A stretch of 64,000 bases of DNA, taken from the NCBI GenBank assembly GCA_905234755.1, contig CAJOIT010000009.1, positions 133,906 to 197,905 on the forward strand, written 5' to 3'. The notes beneath the pieces were generated by a model. It was not told where the DNA came from. It did not search any database and saw only the letters and a list, made by a program, of their open reading frames with translations. Source of the DNA: an uncultured Bacteroidales bacterium (GTDB lineage Bacteria > Bacteroidota > Bacteroidia > Bacteroidales > ML635J-15). The first letter of the stretch is position 1; the number at the start of each line of letters is the position of its first letter. This document shows, in pieces, positions 15,081 to 23,186 of this stretch. A program made the translations under genes and the position numbers.

Positions 15081-17093
15081 TTAATACAACGAATTTATCA
15101 AATCGTCGTCAGCCAGATTCGGAACCGTGACCTTCATTTCGGGATATTCCTCCATAGCGCGCTTGATGGCAAACATTGCGCCCTCGTTGCGTGCCCAGCT
15201 GCGGCGGCTGATTCCGTTGTTGACATCCCACAGAAGCATCAGCTTCAGGCGACGCTCGGCCTCGGCGCTGCCGTCGAGAACCATTCCGAAGCCACCATTG
15301 ATAACTTCGCCCCAGCCAACTCCACCGCCGTTGTGGATTGAAACCCAGGTTGCACCGCGGAACGAGTCACCGATTACATTCTGGATTGCCATGTCGGCTG
15401 TGAACTTACTGCCATCGTAGATGTTGGAAGTCTCGCGGAACGGAGAGTCGGTACCCGAAACATCGTGGTGGTCGCGACCAAGCACAACGGGCTGTTTCAG
15501 GCGACCGTCGCGGATAGCATCGTTGAATGCCTTTGCAATCTTGATACGACCTTCGGCATCGGCGTAAAGGATACGAGCCTGCGAACCAACAACAAGCTTG
15601 TTCTTCTTAGCCTCGCTAATCCAGCGGATATTGTCGCGCATCTGCTGTGAAATTTCTGCAGGAGCGTCCTTTGCGATGTCTTCCAAAACCTGCATTGCAA
15701 GGTTGTCGGTGACTTCCAAATCTTCGGGAAGGCTCGATGTGCAAACCCAGCGGAACGGACCGAAACCGTAGTCGAAGCACATAGGTCCCATAATATCCTG
15801 AACATACGACGGATAGCGGAAGTCGATGCCATTGGGAGCCATAATGTCGGCACCTGCGCGCGAACTTTCGAGCAGGAAGGCATTTCCGTAGTCGAAGAAG
15901 TACATTCCCTTGGCGGTGAGCTTGTTTATTGCATCAACCTGCCTTCTCAACGAAGCCTGAACTGCTTCCTTGAACTTTTCGGGACTATGAGCCATCATTT
16001 CGATTGACTGCTCGTACGAAAGTCCTACTGGATAGTAACCGCCAGCCCACGGATTGTGAAGCGAAGTCTGGTCGCTGCCGAGGTCAACTTTTATGCCGCG
16101 AGAGGCAAGGCGTTCCCACAAGTCAACGACATTGCCAAGATATGCAATCGAGTGAGCCTGTTTCTTCTTCTGCCATTCGAGAGCGGTATCGATAGCCTTG
16201 TCAACATCGTCGATGATTTCGTCAACCCAGCCCTGCTCGAAGCGCTTGTTGGCAGCCTTGGGGTTGATTTCGGCACAGATGCTTACCACACCTGCAATAT
16301 TTGCAGCCTTTGGCTGAGCACCGCTCATACCGCCAAGACCAGCAGTTACAAACAGACGGCCTTCGGGACCTTCGCCATGCTTTGCAATCTTACGGCAAGC
16401 GTTGAGCACCGTGATGGTTGTTCCGTGAACGATACCCTGCGGACCTATATACATATACGAGCCTGCTGTCATCTGTCCGTACTGCGAAACGCCCATTGCG
16501 TTGAATTTCTCCCAGTGGTCTGGCTTCGAGTAGTTTGGAATTACCATACCGTTGGTTACCACAACGCGCGGAGCATCCTTGTGCGACGGATAAAGTCCCA
16601 TCGGGTGACCAGAATACATAACCAAAGTCTGTTCGTCGGTCATATTTGCAAGATACTGCATAGTAAGCAGGTACTGAGCCCAGTTCTGGAAAACTGCGCC
16701 ATTTCCACCGTAGGTGATAAGTTCGTGCGGATGCTGAGCGACGGCATAATCCAAGTTATTGGAAATCATAAGCATAATTGCAGCAGCCTGAGTGCTCTTG
16801 TGGGGGAACCAGGTTATGTCGCGTGCGAAAATCTTGTATTTCGGGCGGAAGCGGTACATATAGATTCTGCCGTAGGTTTCCAACTCGTTCTTGAATTCTG
16901 GAGCGAGAGTCTTGTGGAATTTAGCCGGGAAATAGCGGAGAGCGTTCCTGATTGCCAGTTTCTTTTCATCGTTTGTAAGAATCTGCTTCCTTATAGGTGC
17001 GTGATTTATTTCGGGTTCATACACAGCAGGTTCCGGCAGTGTGTCGGGAATACCCTGCAATATTAACTTCTGAAATTCTTCCTTTGTAATCAT
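15081..17093 (-). CDS. hutU: Urocanate hydratase
   Basis: Converts urocanate to imidazolone propionate, the second step of histidine degradation, using tightly bound NAD. Landmarks include TYGGNGAVFQNW, VMYSGHPMGLYPS, GLGGMSGAQPKAA, GSDQTSLHNPWAGGYYPVG and HNGGGVGWGE. At about 670 residues it is the long form common in Bacteroidetes. An in-frame ATG at 17105 would add four residues. The other hut genes (hutH, hutI, ftcD) are not nearby, which is unusual. Confidence 0.95.
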   Translation of the reverse strand: MITKEEFQKLILQGIPDTLPEPAVYEPEINHAPIRKQILTNDEKKLAIRNALRYFPAKFHKTLAPEFKNELETYGRIYMYRFRPKYKIFARDITWFPHKSTQAAAIMLMISNNLDYAVAQHPHELITYGGNGAVFQNWAQYLLTMQYLANMTDEQTLVMYSGHPMGLYPSHKDAPRVVVTNGMVIPNYSKPDHWEKFNAMGVSQYGQMTAGSYMYIGPQGIVHGTTITVLNACRKIAKHGEGPEGRLFVTAGLGGMSGAQPKAANIAGVVSICAEINPKAANKRFEQGWVDEIIDDVDKAIDTALEWQKKKQAHSIAYLGNVVDLWERLASRGIKVDLGSDQTSLHNPWAGGYYPVGLSYEQSIEMMAHSPEKFKEAVQASLRRQVDAINKLTAKGMYFFDYGNAFLLESSRAGADIMAPNGIDFRYPSYVQDIMGPMCFDYGFGPFRWVCTSSLPEDLEVTDNLAMQVLEDIAKDAPAEISQQMRDNIRWISEAKKNKLVVGSQARILYADAEGRIKIAKAFNDAIRDGRLKQPVVLGRDHHDVSGTDSPFRETSNIYDGSKFTADMAIQNVIGDSFRGATWVSIHNGGGVGWGEVINGGFGMVLDGSAEAERRLKLMLLWDVNNGISRRSWARNEGAMFAIKRAMEEYPEMKVTVPNLADDDLINSLY

Positions 17094-17105
17094 AGCGTTA
17101 TACAT

Positions 17106-17473
17106 TTAAAAATATGGCTGTAAAATTAGTAAAAAAAGCATTTGGGGGCGAATTGATTTTTTTGTTTTTATCAACAAAGGGAGAATGGACGGTGGCAACT
17201 TGATGGCTGTGATTTTATTGCAATTCGCCCCATGCGGTGTACTGAGTTTCGCTCCCAGAGCCTGGCGAAGGGCGAAATAAGCAGAATCGTAGGGCAGAAA
17301 TACGAATATTATTTATTAAATAATATTTTTATTAAATTACAATTTTAAAATATTAAATAAAATTATTCCATACATATTAAACGTATTTTAACATAAATTT
17401 AACATAAAAGATTTGGCAGTTCGGATTTTTTGAAAGACTTTTGCGGAGTGGAACATTTAAAAATTTTACAACT
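17106..17473. other. Gene-free gap upstream of a plus-strand gene group
   Basis: 368 bp between divergent genes. The central part (about 17210-17300) is less AT-rich and contains the near-repeats ATTCGCCCCATGC and AAGGGCGAAAT; no gene is seen. A promoter-like GACTTTTGC lies at about 17436, ahead of the gene at 17474. Confidence 0.4.
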
Positions 17474-18106
17474 ATGACAGAAAATTTTGATTTTTTAAAG
17501 AATCTGTTCAAGGATTCAAGTGATGTACAGAAAACTTTTGGTGATATTGCTAAAAAGTTATTTAACGAATATTGTATTGACTGCAATGGCTTAGAATACT
17601 ATTTTGCTGAGATTGAGTTCTACTATTATGACAAAGAAAACTTTAATGCCGAATGGAACAAAAGAACATATCCTAGAACAGACAAAAAAGTTGGAGATTT
17701 ATTTTTCCATTATAGTGGTGTAGATATTTGTTTTGATAGCATGTTTGACAATGGTATTTTTGGCGGCATTTTGATTAGAAGCTTGAAAGACAATCAGGGG
17801 AAATATATTACAGGGCCATCTGTATGTATGCTCGAAATTTTGAATGCTTGTTCAAAATCTGAAAGAATGCCAAAATTAGTTTCAACGAAAAAAGAAAAGT
17901 GCGACATTGGAGTACCTATTGAACGATATGGCATTGAATACAAGGATAAATCAAAAGATTTACCATTGTGCTTCTACGACAAGAAACTATTTGAAAAATA
18001 TACAAGCAAAGATAATTGTAAAGAAATATTTGAAAATGCAACTTGGGATTATACCAAAAAGTCACCAAAGAAAATAATAAGGTATTATAAAAGATTTTGC
18101 AAATAG
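17474..18106 (+). CDS. Uncharacterised protein, possible distant alkyladenine-glycosylase fold
   Basis: 210 residues, no signal peptide. I do not recognise the family with certainty. The order of motifs (LAKKLFNEY, AEIEFYYYD, RTYPRTDKKVGDLFFHYSG, GGILIRSL, GPSVCMLEIL) parallels that of 3-methyladenine DNA glycosylase (ETEAYY, TPRN, YVYxxYG, AVLIRALEP, GPGKL), hinting at a remote relative. ATG 17474 is preferred to an in-frame TTG at 17441. First gene of a same-strand group running to 20625. Confidence 0.55.
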   Translation: MTENFDFLKNLFKDSSDVQKTFGDIAKKLFNEYCIDCNGLEYYFAEIEFYYYDKENFNAEWNKRTYPRTDKKVGDLFFHYSGVDICFDSMFDNGIFGGILIRSLKDNQGKYITGPSVCMLEILNACSKSERMPKLVSTKKEKCDIGVPIERYGIEYKDKSKDLPLCFYDKKLFEKYTSKDNCKEIFENATWDYTKKSPKKIIRYYKRFCK

Positions 18107-18160
18107 TCACATACAATCGTACCGTCAACAATATCCAATAACGAAAACACAAAAACCGCC

Positions 18161-18505
18161 ATGGAAACAAAGAATTTTGAAATAATATCGCCATTAATGG
18201 AAAATGCTTTTACGGAACCAGTCTTACATAAGGTAGTATTAAGCAAGATTGATTTTGAACTTCCCGATGAAATATGGGATGCCATTAACGATGGATTCGC
18301 TTACTACTGGGACTTTGAAGTTGGTTTTGGCAACTATGCGGACTTTGAGGACACATGTCGTTCCATAAACAAGCATCTGGAGTCTGCCAATATAATATAC
18401 CCTTACGACAAGTTAGAATTTATCGTTAATACAATATATGATTTCGTGGAGCAAATCCCCGGTGCTTTTTTAGATGAATCCGCTGCTGTGATACCAGTAA
18501 AGTAA
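18161..18505 (+). CDS. Hypothetical protein
   Basis: 114 residues, acidic and rich in aromatic residues, with no signal peptide or recognised motif. It lies 54 bp after the previous gene and 7 bp before the deiminase-like gene, so probably co-transcribed. Confidence 0.6.
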   Translation: METKNFEIISPLMENAFTEPVLHKVVLSKIDFELPDEIWDAINDGFAYYWDFEVGFGNYADFEDTCRSINKHLESANIIYPYDKLEFIVNTIYDFVEQIPGAFLDESAAVIPVK

Positions 18506-18512
18506 GAAGAAA

Positions 18513-19472
18513 ATGAGAATTACATTCGGATTACTAATTGGAATTATCGTCTGTTTCATATCCACAGAAGCAGCAACTAATAACGATTTTAAAAAAAACA
18601 ACTTAAAAAATGAACCTATGTTTGAAATGAAAGACAACAACCTGCACAACGAGCAAACCGTCTATTTGTCGGAACTGCTAATGGACAAATACCCAGAAAC
18701 TTGCAAGAATTTGATTGCCATTCTCGAAAAGCACCATGTGAAATACTCGTTTATTAAAGGCACTAAAGATATTTGGTGCCGCGACTATATGCCGGTACAA
18801 ACTGAATCGGGAAAGTTTATACAGTTCCGGTACGAACCAAGCTATTTGAAAGGCGAAAAGGAATGGGAAGATTCGCGTTCCGATGTGAAAGAAGTTTGCC
18901 GGTTGAATAATATCAAAGCTACATTTTCGGACATAAACTTGGACGGTGGAAATGTTCTTATCTGTGATGGCAGGGCAATATTGTCGGACAGAATTTTCTC
19001 CGAAAATCCAAATTATAAAAAGGATTCTCTGATAAACGAACTATCGAAACTGCTTGAATGCGATATTATTATCATACCTGCGCAAAAAGGAGATTATACT
19101 GGTCACGCCGATGGTATGGTAAGGTTTGTGGACAGAAACACTATTCTGGGAAACAAATTGGCATACGAATACAAATATTGGCAGAAAGGAATGCAAAAAG
19201 TCATTGACACATACAATCTTACTTACATTGATGTGCCATTCATAACTGACATCAAAGACCCGAAACATCCTGACAGTGCGATTGGAATATATGTGAACTA
19301 TTTGGAAGTTAATGATTTGATTGTGATGCCGATATTTAATCGGGACGAAGACAGACAAGTTCTTGAAATCTTACAAAGGACATTTCCGAACAAGATAATT
19401 GAAACAATCGACTACAACGATGTTGCCAAGGAAGGCGGTTTGCTAAATTGTACGACTTGGGTTGTGAGATGA
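18513..19472 (+). CDS. Agmatine deiminase / peptidyl-arginine deiminase family protein
   Basis: 319 residues of the PAD_porph (agmatine deiminase) fold. Motifs: DIWCRDYMPVQ (substrate Asp/Arg), NLDGGNVLICDG, GHADGMVRF (catalytic His/Asp) and a C-terminal GGLLNCTTWVV with the nucleophilic Cys. Unlike cytosolic agmatine deiminases it starts with a hydrophobic stretch (MRITFGLLIGIIVCFISTEA), so it is probably exported. Agmatine or C-terminal arginine in peptides are both plausible substrates. Confidence 0.8.
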   Translation: MRITFGLLIGIIVCFISTEAATNNDFKKNNLKNEPMFEMKDNNLHNEQTVYLSELLMDKYPETCKNLIAILEKHHVKYSFIKGTKDIWCRDYMPVQTESGKFIQFRYEPSYLKGEKEWEDSRSDVKEVCRLNNIKATFSDINLDGGNVLICDGRAILSDRIFSENPNYKKDSLINELSKLLECDIIIIPAQKGDYTGHADGMVRFVDRNTILGNKLAYEYKYWQKGMQKVIDTYNLTYIDVPFITDIKDPKHPDSAIGIYVNYLEVNDLIVMPIFNRDEDRQVLEILQRTFPNKIIETIDYNDVAKEGGLLNCTTWVVR

Positions 19473-19536
19473 GGGATTTTTGACCAGTCAAGAGATGTCC
19501 ACTCATTGCATATCGTGGAATATAAAATTTAGAATT

Positions 19537-20625
19537 ATGGAAGAAAAACAACAGAAGGAAGTTCAATATTCAAAATTACCGTTTGAAGAACTAAGGGAAT
19601 TGGCGGAACAAGGAGATGTTAAGGCTCAATTCACACTGGCCCGCCGCTACGAAAAAGGCGATGGCGTGGAAAAAGATTTAACTAAAACAGTAGAATGGTA
19701 CACCAAAGCTGCCGAACAGGGATATGCAGGAGCGCAGAATAATCTTGCTGTATGTTATAAAAAAGGCAAAGGCGTAGAGATAAATCTTGAGAAAGCTGTT
19801 GAATGGTACACAAAGTCCGCAGAACAAGGGTCATTGGGTGCACAATGCAATCTTGGTTATTGTTATAAATACGGTGATGGCGTAAAGCAGGATTATGCAA
19901 AAGCCGTAGAATGGTTCACTAAGGCCGCAGAACAAGGTGATTATGTGGTACAAAATGAGGTAGGCTTTTGTTATGATAATGGATACTGTGTTGAAAAAAA
20001 TTCGTCGAAAGCTGTGGTATGGTACACAAAAGCCGCAAAGCAAGGATATTCAGTAGCCCAGAATAATCTTGGTTTAAGTTATATGTTTGGTGAAGGTGTC
20101 AGAAAAAATCGCAAGAAGGCTTTTGAATGGTTTTCTAAAGCGGCTGAACAAGGAGATTCGGAGGCGCAACACAATCTTGCTTGTTGTTATAAATACGGCG
20201 ATGGCATAAGCAAAGATTACCAAAAGGCGTTCGAATTATTTAGCAAAGCGGCAGAGCAAGGAATTGCCAAGTCTCAACAAATACTGGCAATGTGCTATAG
20301 AAAGGGAGAAGGCGTAGAGATTGACCTTGAGAAAGCGGTAGAATGGTTCACCAAAGCTGCAGAACAAGGCAACATGAATGCTCAATTTTATCTAGGTGTA
20401 TGTTATGAGTGTGGTGAAGGCATTGAGCAGAATTATGAAAAAGCTGCCGAATGGTACATCAAAGCTGCGGAACAGGGAATGCACGAAGCACAATTTAATA
20501 TTGCAATGTTCTACAAGTATGGCGATGGTGTCAACAAAGACCTTGCAGAATGTGTGAAATGGCTAACAAAGGCAGCAGAACAAGGAGACCCAAAAGCAAT
20601 AGAAATGCTGAAAGAATTAAAGTAA
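19537..20625 (+). CDS. Sel1-like repeat (TPR-type) protein
   Basis: 362 residues made almost wholly of ten 36-residue Sel1 repeats with the consensus 'AxxxLGxCYxxGxGVxxDxxKAVEWxTKAAEQG'. Such solenoids mediate protein-protein contacts. There is no signal peptide. ATG 19537 is chosen; a longer frame from 19480 adds residues without the repeat pattern. Repeats are close in sequence, which suggests recent internal duplication. Confidence 0.9.
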   Translation: MEEKQQKEVQYSKLPFEELRELAEQGDVKAQFTLARRYEKGDGVEKDLTKTVEWYTKAAEQGYAGAQNNLAVCYKKGKGVEINLEKAVEWYTKSAEQGSLGAQCNLGYCYKYGDGVKQDYAKAVEWFTKAAEQGDYVVQNEVGFCYDNGYCVEKNSSKAVVWYTKAAKQGYSVAQNNLGLSYMFGEGVRKNRKKAFEWFSKAAEQGDSEAQHNLACCYKYGDGISKDYQKAFELFSKAAEQGIAKSQQILAMCYRKGEGVEIDLEKAVEWFTKAAEQGNMNAQFYLGVCYECGEGIEQNYEKAAEWYIKAAEQGMHEAQFNIAMFYKYGDGVNKDLAECVKWLTKAAEQGDPKAIEMLKELK

Positions 20626-20631
20626 CCCACG

Positions 20632-20672
20632 AAAAAAAACAGGCTGCATCTCACGATACAGCCAGTTTTTAT
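20632..20672. terminator. Bidirectional terminator (copy 1 of a 32-bp repeat)
   Basis: GGCTGCAT / ATACAGCC hairpin with eight As before it and five Ts after it, serving the Sel1 gene on the plus strand and the nucleotidyltransferase gene on the minus strand. The 32 bp at 20632-20663 recur exactly at 21306-21337. Confidence 0.85.
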
Positions 20673-20747
20673 TAAAAAATATTTTGCTTTTCCAGAACAG
20701 ACAACACCATCTTAAAAGCACAAAAAAAACACGAATAATCTATATTG

Positions 20748-21230
20748 TTAAATCAAACCTTCGATTTCGTCCTTGCTCAAACCTGTAATCTTGCAAATTT
20801 CGTTTGTTTCGTAGCCAAGTGACTTCATTCTGGTTGCGGTTTGGATAAGATTCTTATGGACTGCTGATTCGTAAATTACTTGTTCGTTTGTTTTCTTATT
20901 GGTATGGTCGTGTGCTATTTGTTTGTGAGGTATAAAAGAGTTTTTTGCATATATCAGTATTTTGTCTTGGTTGATACTTTGGGCTATTCTTGGATACAAG
21001 GTTCCTTCTGGAACTATGTCAACAGGGCGGTCAAGAATTTCTTCCAGTTCACATATCATTGCGGCGTGCTTAAGCAGACTTATTCCTTCATCATCGTATT
21101 GCACAAGTAGGTCAACATCGCTCAATGGGGTTTCTTCGCCACGGGCAAACGAACCGAACAACCATGCTTTGCGTATTGGCTGTGTCTTGAAATAATCAGC
21201 AATCAGTTGTTGCATCATCTTGTTGCTCAT
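20748..21230 (-). CDS. MNT-type nucleotidyltransferase with Rpn-like C-terminal tail
   Basis: 160 residues. The N-terminal minimal nucleotidyltransferase has AWLFGSFARGEETPLSDVDLLV (GSF...DxD) and later RPVDIVP. The last ~40 residues (SAVHKNLIQTATRMKSLG then ICKITGLSKDEIEGL) look like the tail of Rpn/PD-(D/E)XK transposase-family proteins rather than an MNT. MNT proteins are usually antitoxins paired with HEPN toxins; no HEPN gene is adjacent. ATG 21230 fits the -7 box at 21258; a longer frame to 21323 crosses the promoter. Confidence 0.78.
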   Translation of the reverse strand: MSNKMMQQLIADYFKTQPIRKAWLFGSFARGEETPLSDVDLLVQYDDEGISLLKHAAMICELEEILDRPVDIVPEGTLYPRIAQSINQDKILIYAKNSFIPHKQIAHDHTNKKTNEQVIYESAVHKNLIQTATRMKSLGYETNEICKITGLSKDEIEGLI

Positions 21231-21257
21231 AGCTATATTTATTTGTTGTTTGTGGTA

Positions 21258-21265
21258 CAAAGATA
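21258..21265 (-). promoter_or_regulatory. -7 box (TATCTTTG) for the nucleotidyltransferase gene
   Basis: Minus-strand TATCTTTG 28 bp before ATG 21230. Confidence 0.6.
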
Positions 21266-21305
21266 TATTTTTTTGTAATCGCGAATGAAATAAATAATAG
21301 TGCAC

Positions 21306-21346
21306 AAAAAAAACAGGCTGCATCTCACGATACAGCCTATTTTTTA
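21306..21346. terminator. Terminator hairpin (copy 2 of the 32-bp repeat)
   Basis: Exact second copy (21306-21337) of the hairpin at 20632-20663, with A8 on the left and T6 on the right, so it can terminate on either strand. Together the copies bracket the nucleotidyltransferase gene. Confidence 0.75.
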
Positions 21347-21667
21347 CGATGATTTGTATGCCTTATAAAATTCAGTTTTTATTGAAATGATAGTTTGTTC
21401 ATCGTTTTTTGAGTTTGTGTAAATAAATGTAAATTAACTTTGGTTTTGCAAAAGTACGCCTATCGCGATAGGTACACAATCCCCACAAATGATGAAAAGT
21501 GCGGCTGGTTTTAACCAAAAGTTGTGATAGGTTGGAATATACGCAACTAATACGATTATATTATCACGAAATTATCAAACTCATAAACAATTGTGGCTTC
21601 CTATCTACAACTGGAAGATAGAAAGCCACAGTATTTTTCAAAATATCCTTAATGCAAATGTGAAAAT
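21347..21667. other. Gene-free gap with a possible small RNA
   Basis: No reading frame is convincing. On the plus strand a -7 box TAACTTTG (21435-21442) is followed by the palindrome CCTATCGCGATAGG (21459-21472) and a strong hairpin TGTGGCTT...AAGCCACA (21592-21630) ending in GTATTTTTC, which would give a transcript of about 190 nt. Confidence 0.3.
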
Positions 21668-22228
21668 TTATTTCTGCATCGAAACATCCACCCTAGTAGA
21701 ATCTTCTTCGTAGCGGAACTTGCAGTCCGATTTGCAAAGCGAAAGGATTTTCATGTCGGCAACATTGACGTATGCGCTTGACGTAGAGTCGTACATGCTG
21801 AATTTCAGATATTCCTTCTTGTCATCGAAAGCCCATTTAAACTCGGTCTCGGTACTCAAAAGAGAAGTGAAGTCAAGGTCTCCAGATCCATAGTCAATGC
21901 TATCGGTATATGTCGAATCCTGCATTTCGCCCATAAGTTCATCCCAGTCGATATTCCCTAGCATTTCGCCCAAACCATTGTCCTTGAACTTTATAGAACC
22001 TGTCTCATCCTTCTTAAAAGTCATCTGCAACTCGCCAAACATTGCATAATCAGACATTTTTATCGACATGGTATCCGAATCAATCTGCGTAATCTTCCAT
22101 GTGCCTACCAGACGACCTTTAGGAGACTTGAGCATCAGTCCATAATCCTCTTCATATTTCTTGCAGGAAGAAAAAAACAACCCAAATACTAGTGTCAAAA
22201 CGACAATTAAACAAATACGGTTTTTCAT
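21668..22228 (-). CDS. Lipoprotein, lipocalin-like
   Basis: 186 residues with a lipobox (LFFSSC). The motif RLVGTWKITQID followed by beta strands (LQMTFKKDETGSIKF, LLSTETEFKWAFDDKKEYLKF) matches small lipocalin-like lipoproteins of Bacteroidetes. 12 bp downstream of a paralogous gene of the same layout. Confidence 0.7.
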   Translation of the reverse strand: MKNRICLIVVLTLVFGLFFSSCKKYEEDYGLMLKSPKGRLVGTWKITQIDSDTMSIKMSDYAMFGELQMTFKKDETGSIKFKDNGLGEMLGNIDWDELMGEMQDSTYTDSIDYGSGDLDFTSLLSTETEFKWAFDDKKEYLKFSMYDSTSSAYVNVADMKILSLCKSDCKFRYEEDSTRVDVSMQK

Positions 22229-22240
22229 AGCTATTGTATT

Positions 22241-22699
22241 TTAATCTTGTTTCTTTTCAAAATGGCGTTCAATAAGGTCATCGTATCCCGAATATTCCTC
22301 GCTACCGTTAACCAACCACATTTCCGAACTCGACAAACGTGTTATCTTGTAGTTGCGCTCGCTATTCCCATTTATAGAATCCACTTCAGTAAGAATTAGC
22401 TCTGTCTTGTCTTCGCCAAACGACCACAAACCCGACCTTTCGTTCAACGATCTTACCACCGGCATCGAATACGAAAAAGTTCCGTCATAATTCAATATTA
22501 CAACCGACGACGACTCCTTATCAAACAGCGCTTGCTCATGCTTGTCGTTGACTAACAAATCCGTGAGATACCACTCGCCAATTAACCTCGACTTTGCCGA
22601 CCTTAACGAGAAGGCAGGTCCGTTCTCGTATCTGCCGCACGAATCGAATAGCGCCACAGCCAGCATAAGGGTAAATATTATAGCGATAATTTTTCGCAT
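22241..22699 (-). CDS. Lipoprotein, lipocalin-like (paralog)
   Basis: 152 residues with lipobox ALFDSC and the start SAKSRLIGEWYLTDLLV, then GTFSYSMP, GLWSFGEDKTELILTE and MWLVNGSE. The shared SxKxRLxGxW element with the next gene suggests the pair arose by duplication and is co-transcribed. Ligand unknown. Confidence 0.7.
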   Translation of the reverse strand: MRKIIAIIFTLMLAVALFDSCGRYENGPAFSLRSAKSRLIGEWYLTDLLVNDKHEQALFDKESSSVVILNYDGTFSYSMPVVRSLNERSGLWSFGEDKTELILTEVDSINGNSERNYKITRLSSSEMWLVNGSEEYSGYDDLIERHFEKKQD

Positions 22700-22823
22700 A
22701 GCATTTAAAGTTAAACTGTAAAAATATGTATTTTCAATCAGTTACGCAGTTTTTTCAAGGAAAAGTTCAAACACAAAATGTTTAAAAAGTTACTATCCGC
22801 ATGATTTTCAACAAAATACACAA

Positions 22824-22852
22824 AACAAAAAAAAAGACGGAATCCGTCTTTC
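22824..22852 (-). terminator. Terminator of tRNA-Leu
   Basis: AAAGACGG-ATT-CCGTCTTT stem followed by a T9 run on the minus strand, directly after the tRNA 3' end. Confidence 0.85.
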
Positions 22853-22854
22853 TG

Positions 22855-22938
22855 TGCCCGAGACAGGGCTCGAACCTGCACGTCCTTGCGAACACTGGTC
22901 CCTGAAACCAGCGCGTCTACCAATTCCGCCACTTGGGC
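22855..22938 (-). tRNA. tRNA-Leu (anticodon CAG)
   Basis: 84 nt on the minus strand, with GCCCAAG acceptor, D-arm AATTGGTAGAC, anticodon stem CTGGT/ACCAG with loop TTCAGGG (anticodon CAG), a long class II variable arm (TGTTCGCAAGGACGT) and T-loop TTCGAGC. CCA is not encoded. The acceptor stem has one A-C mismatch (position 5 with 68). Confidence 0.92.
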
Positions 22939-23057
22939 ATTTGCGATGCAAAAATACAACTATTTTTCTTTATGGCAAAGATTTTTTTTGAGAAGAAAGG
23001 ATTTTGGGACAAACAGACCGTTGCCTATGAAACACAATTAATATATTCTATTGTACA

Positions 23058-23183
23058 GACGCAAAATTTTGCGTCTCAATCGGCGCAACGCATTGCGCCA
23101 ATACAATCATTTTCATCTTATAGAATCGTGCCATGGCGCGATTCTACTTGAAACGGGCTTTAGCCCATCAAACAGGCGTCAGC
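23058..23183. repeat. Cluster of short palindromic intergenic repeats
   Basis: Four palindromes in a row: GACGCAAAATTTTGCGTC (23058-23075, perfect), GGCGCAACGCATTGCGCC (23082-23099), an AGAATCG/CGATTCT pair around GCCATGGC (23122-23145) and GGGCTTTAGCCC (23155-23166), followed by AGGCGTCAGCC. All in non-coding DNA between the tRNA and the Plug gene. Confidence 0.75.
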
Positions 23184-23186
23184 CAT

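Noticed and set aside
17441..17473. TTG start for the protein at 17474
   Set aside because: It overlaps the promoter-like sequence, and the ATG 11 codons later is cleaner.
22738..22959. Minus-strand 73-codon reading frame
   Set aside because: It is the translation of the tRNA-Leu gene and its terminator.
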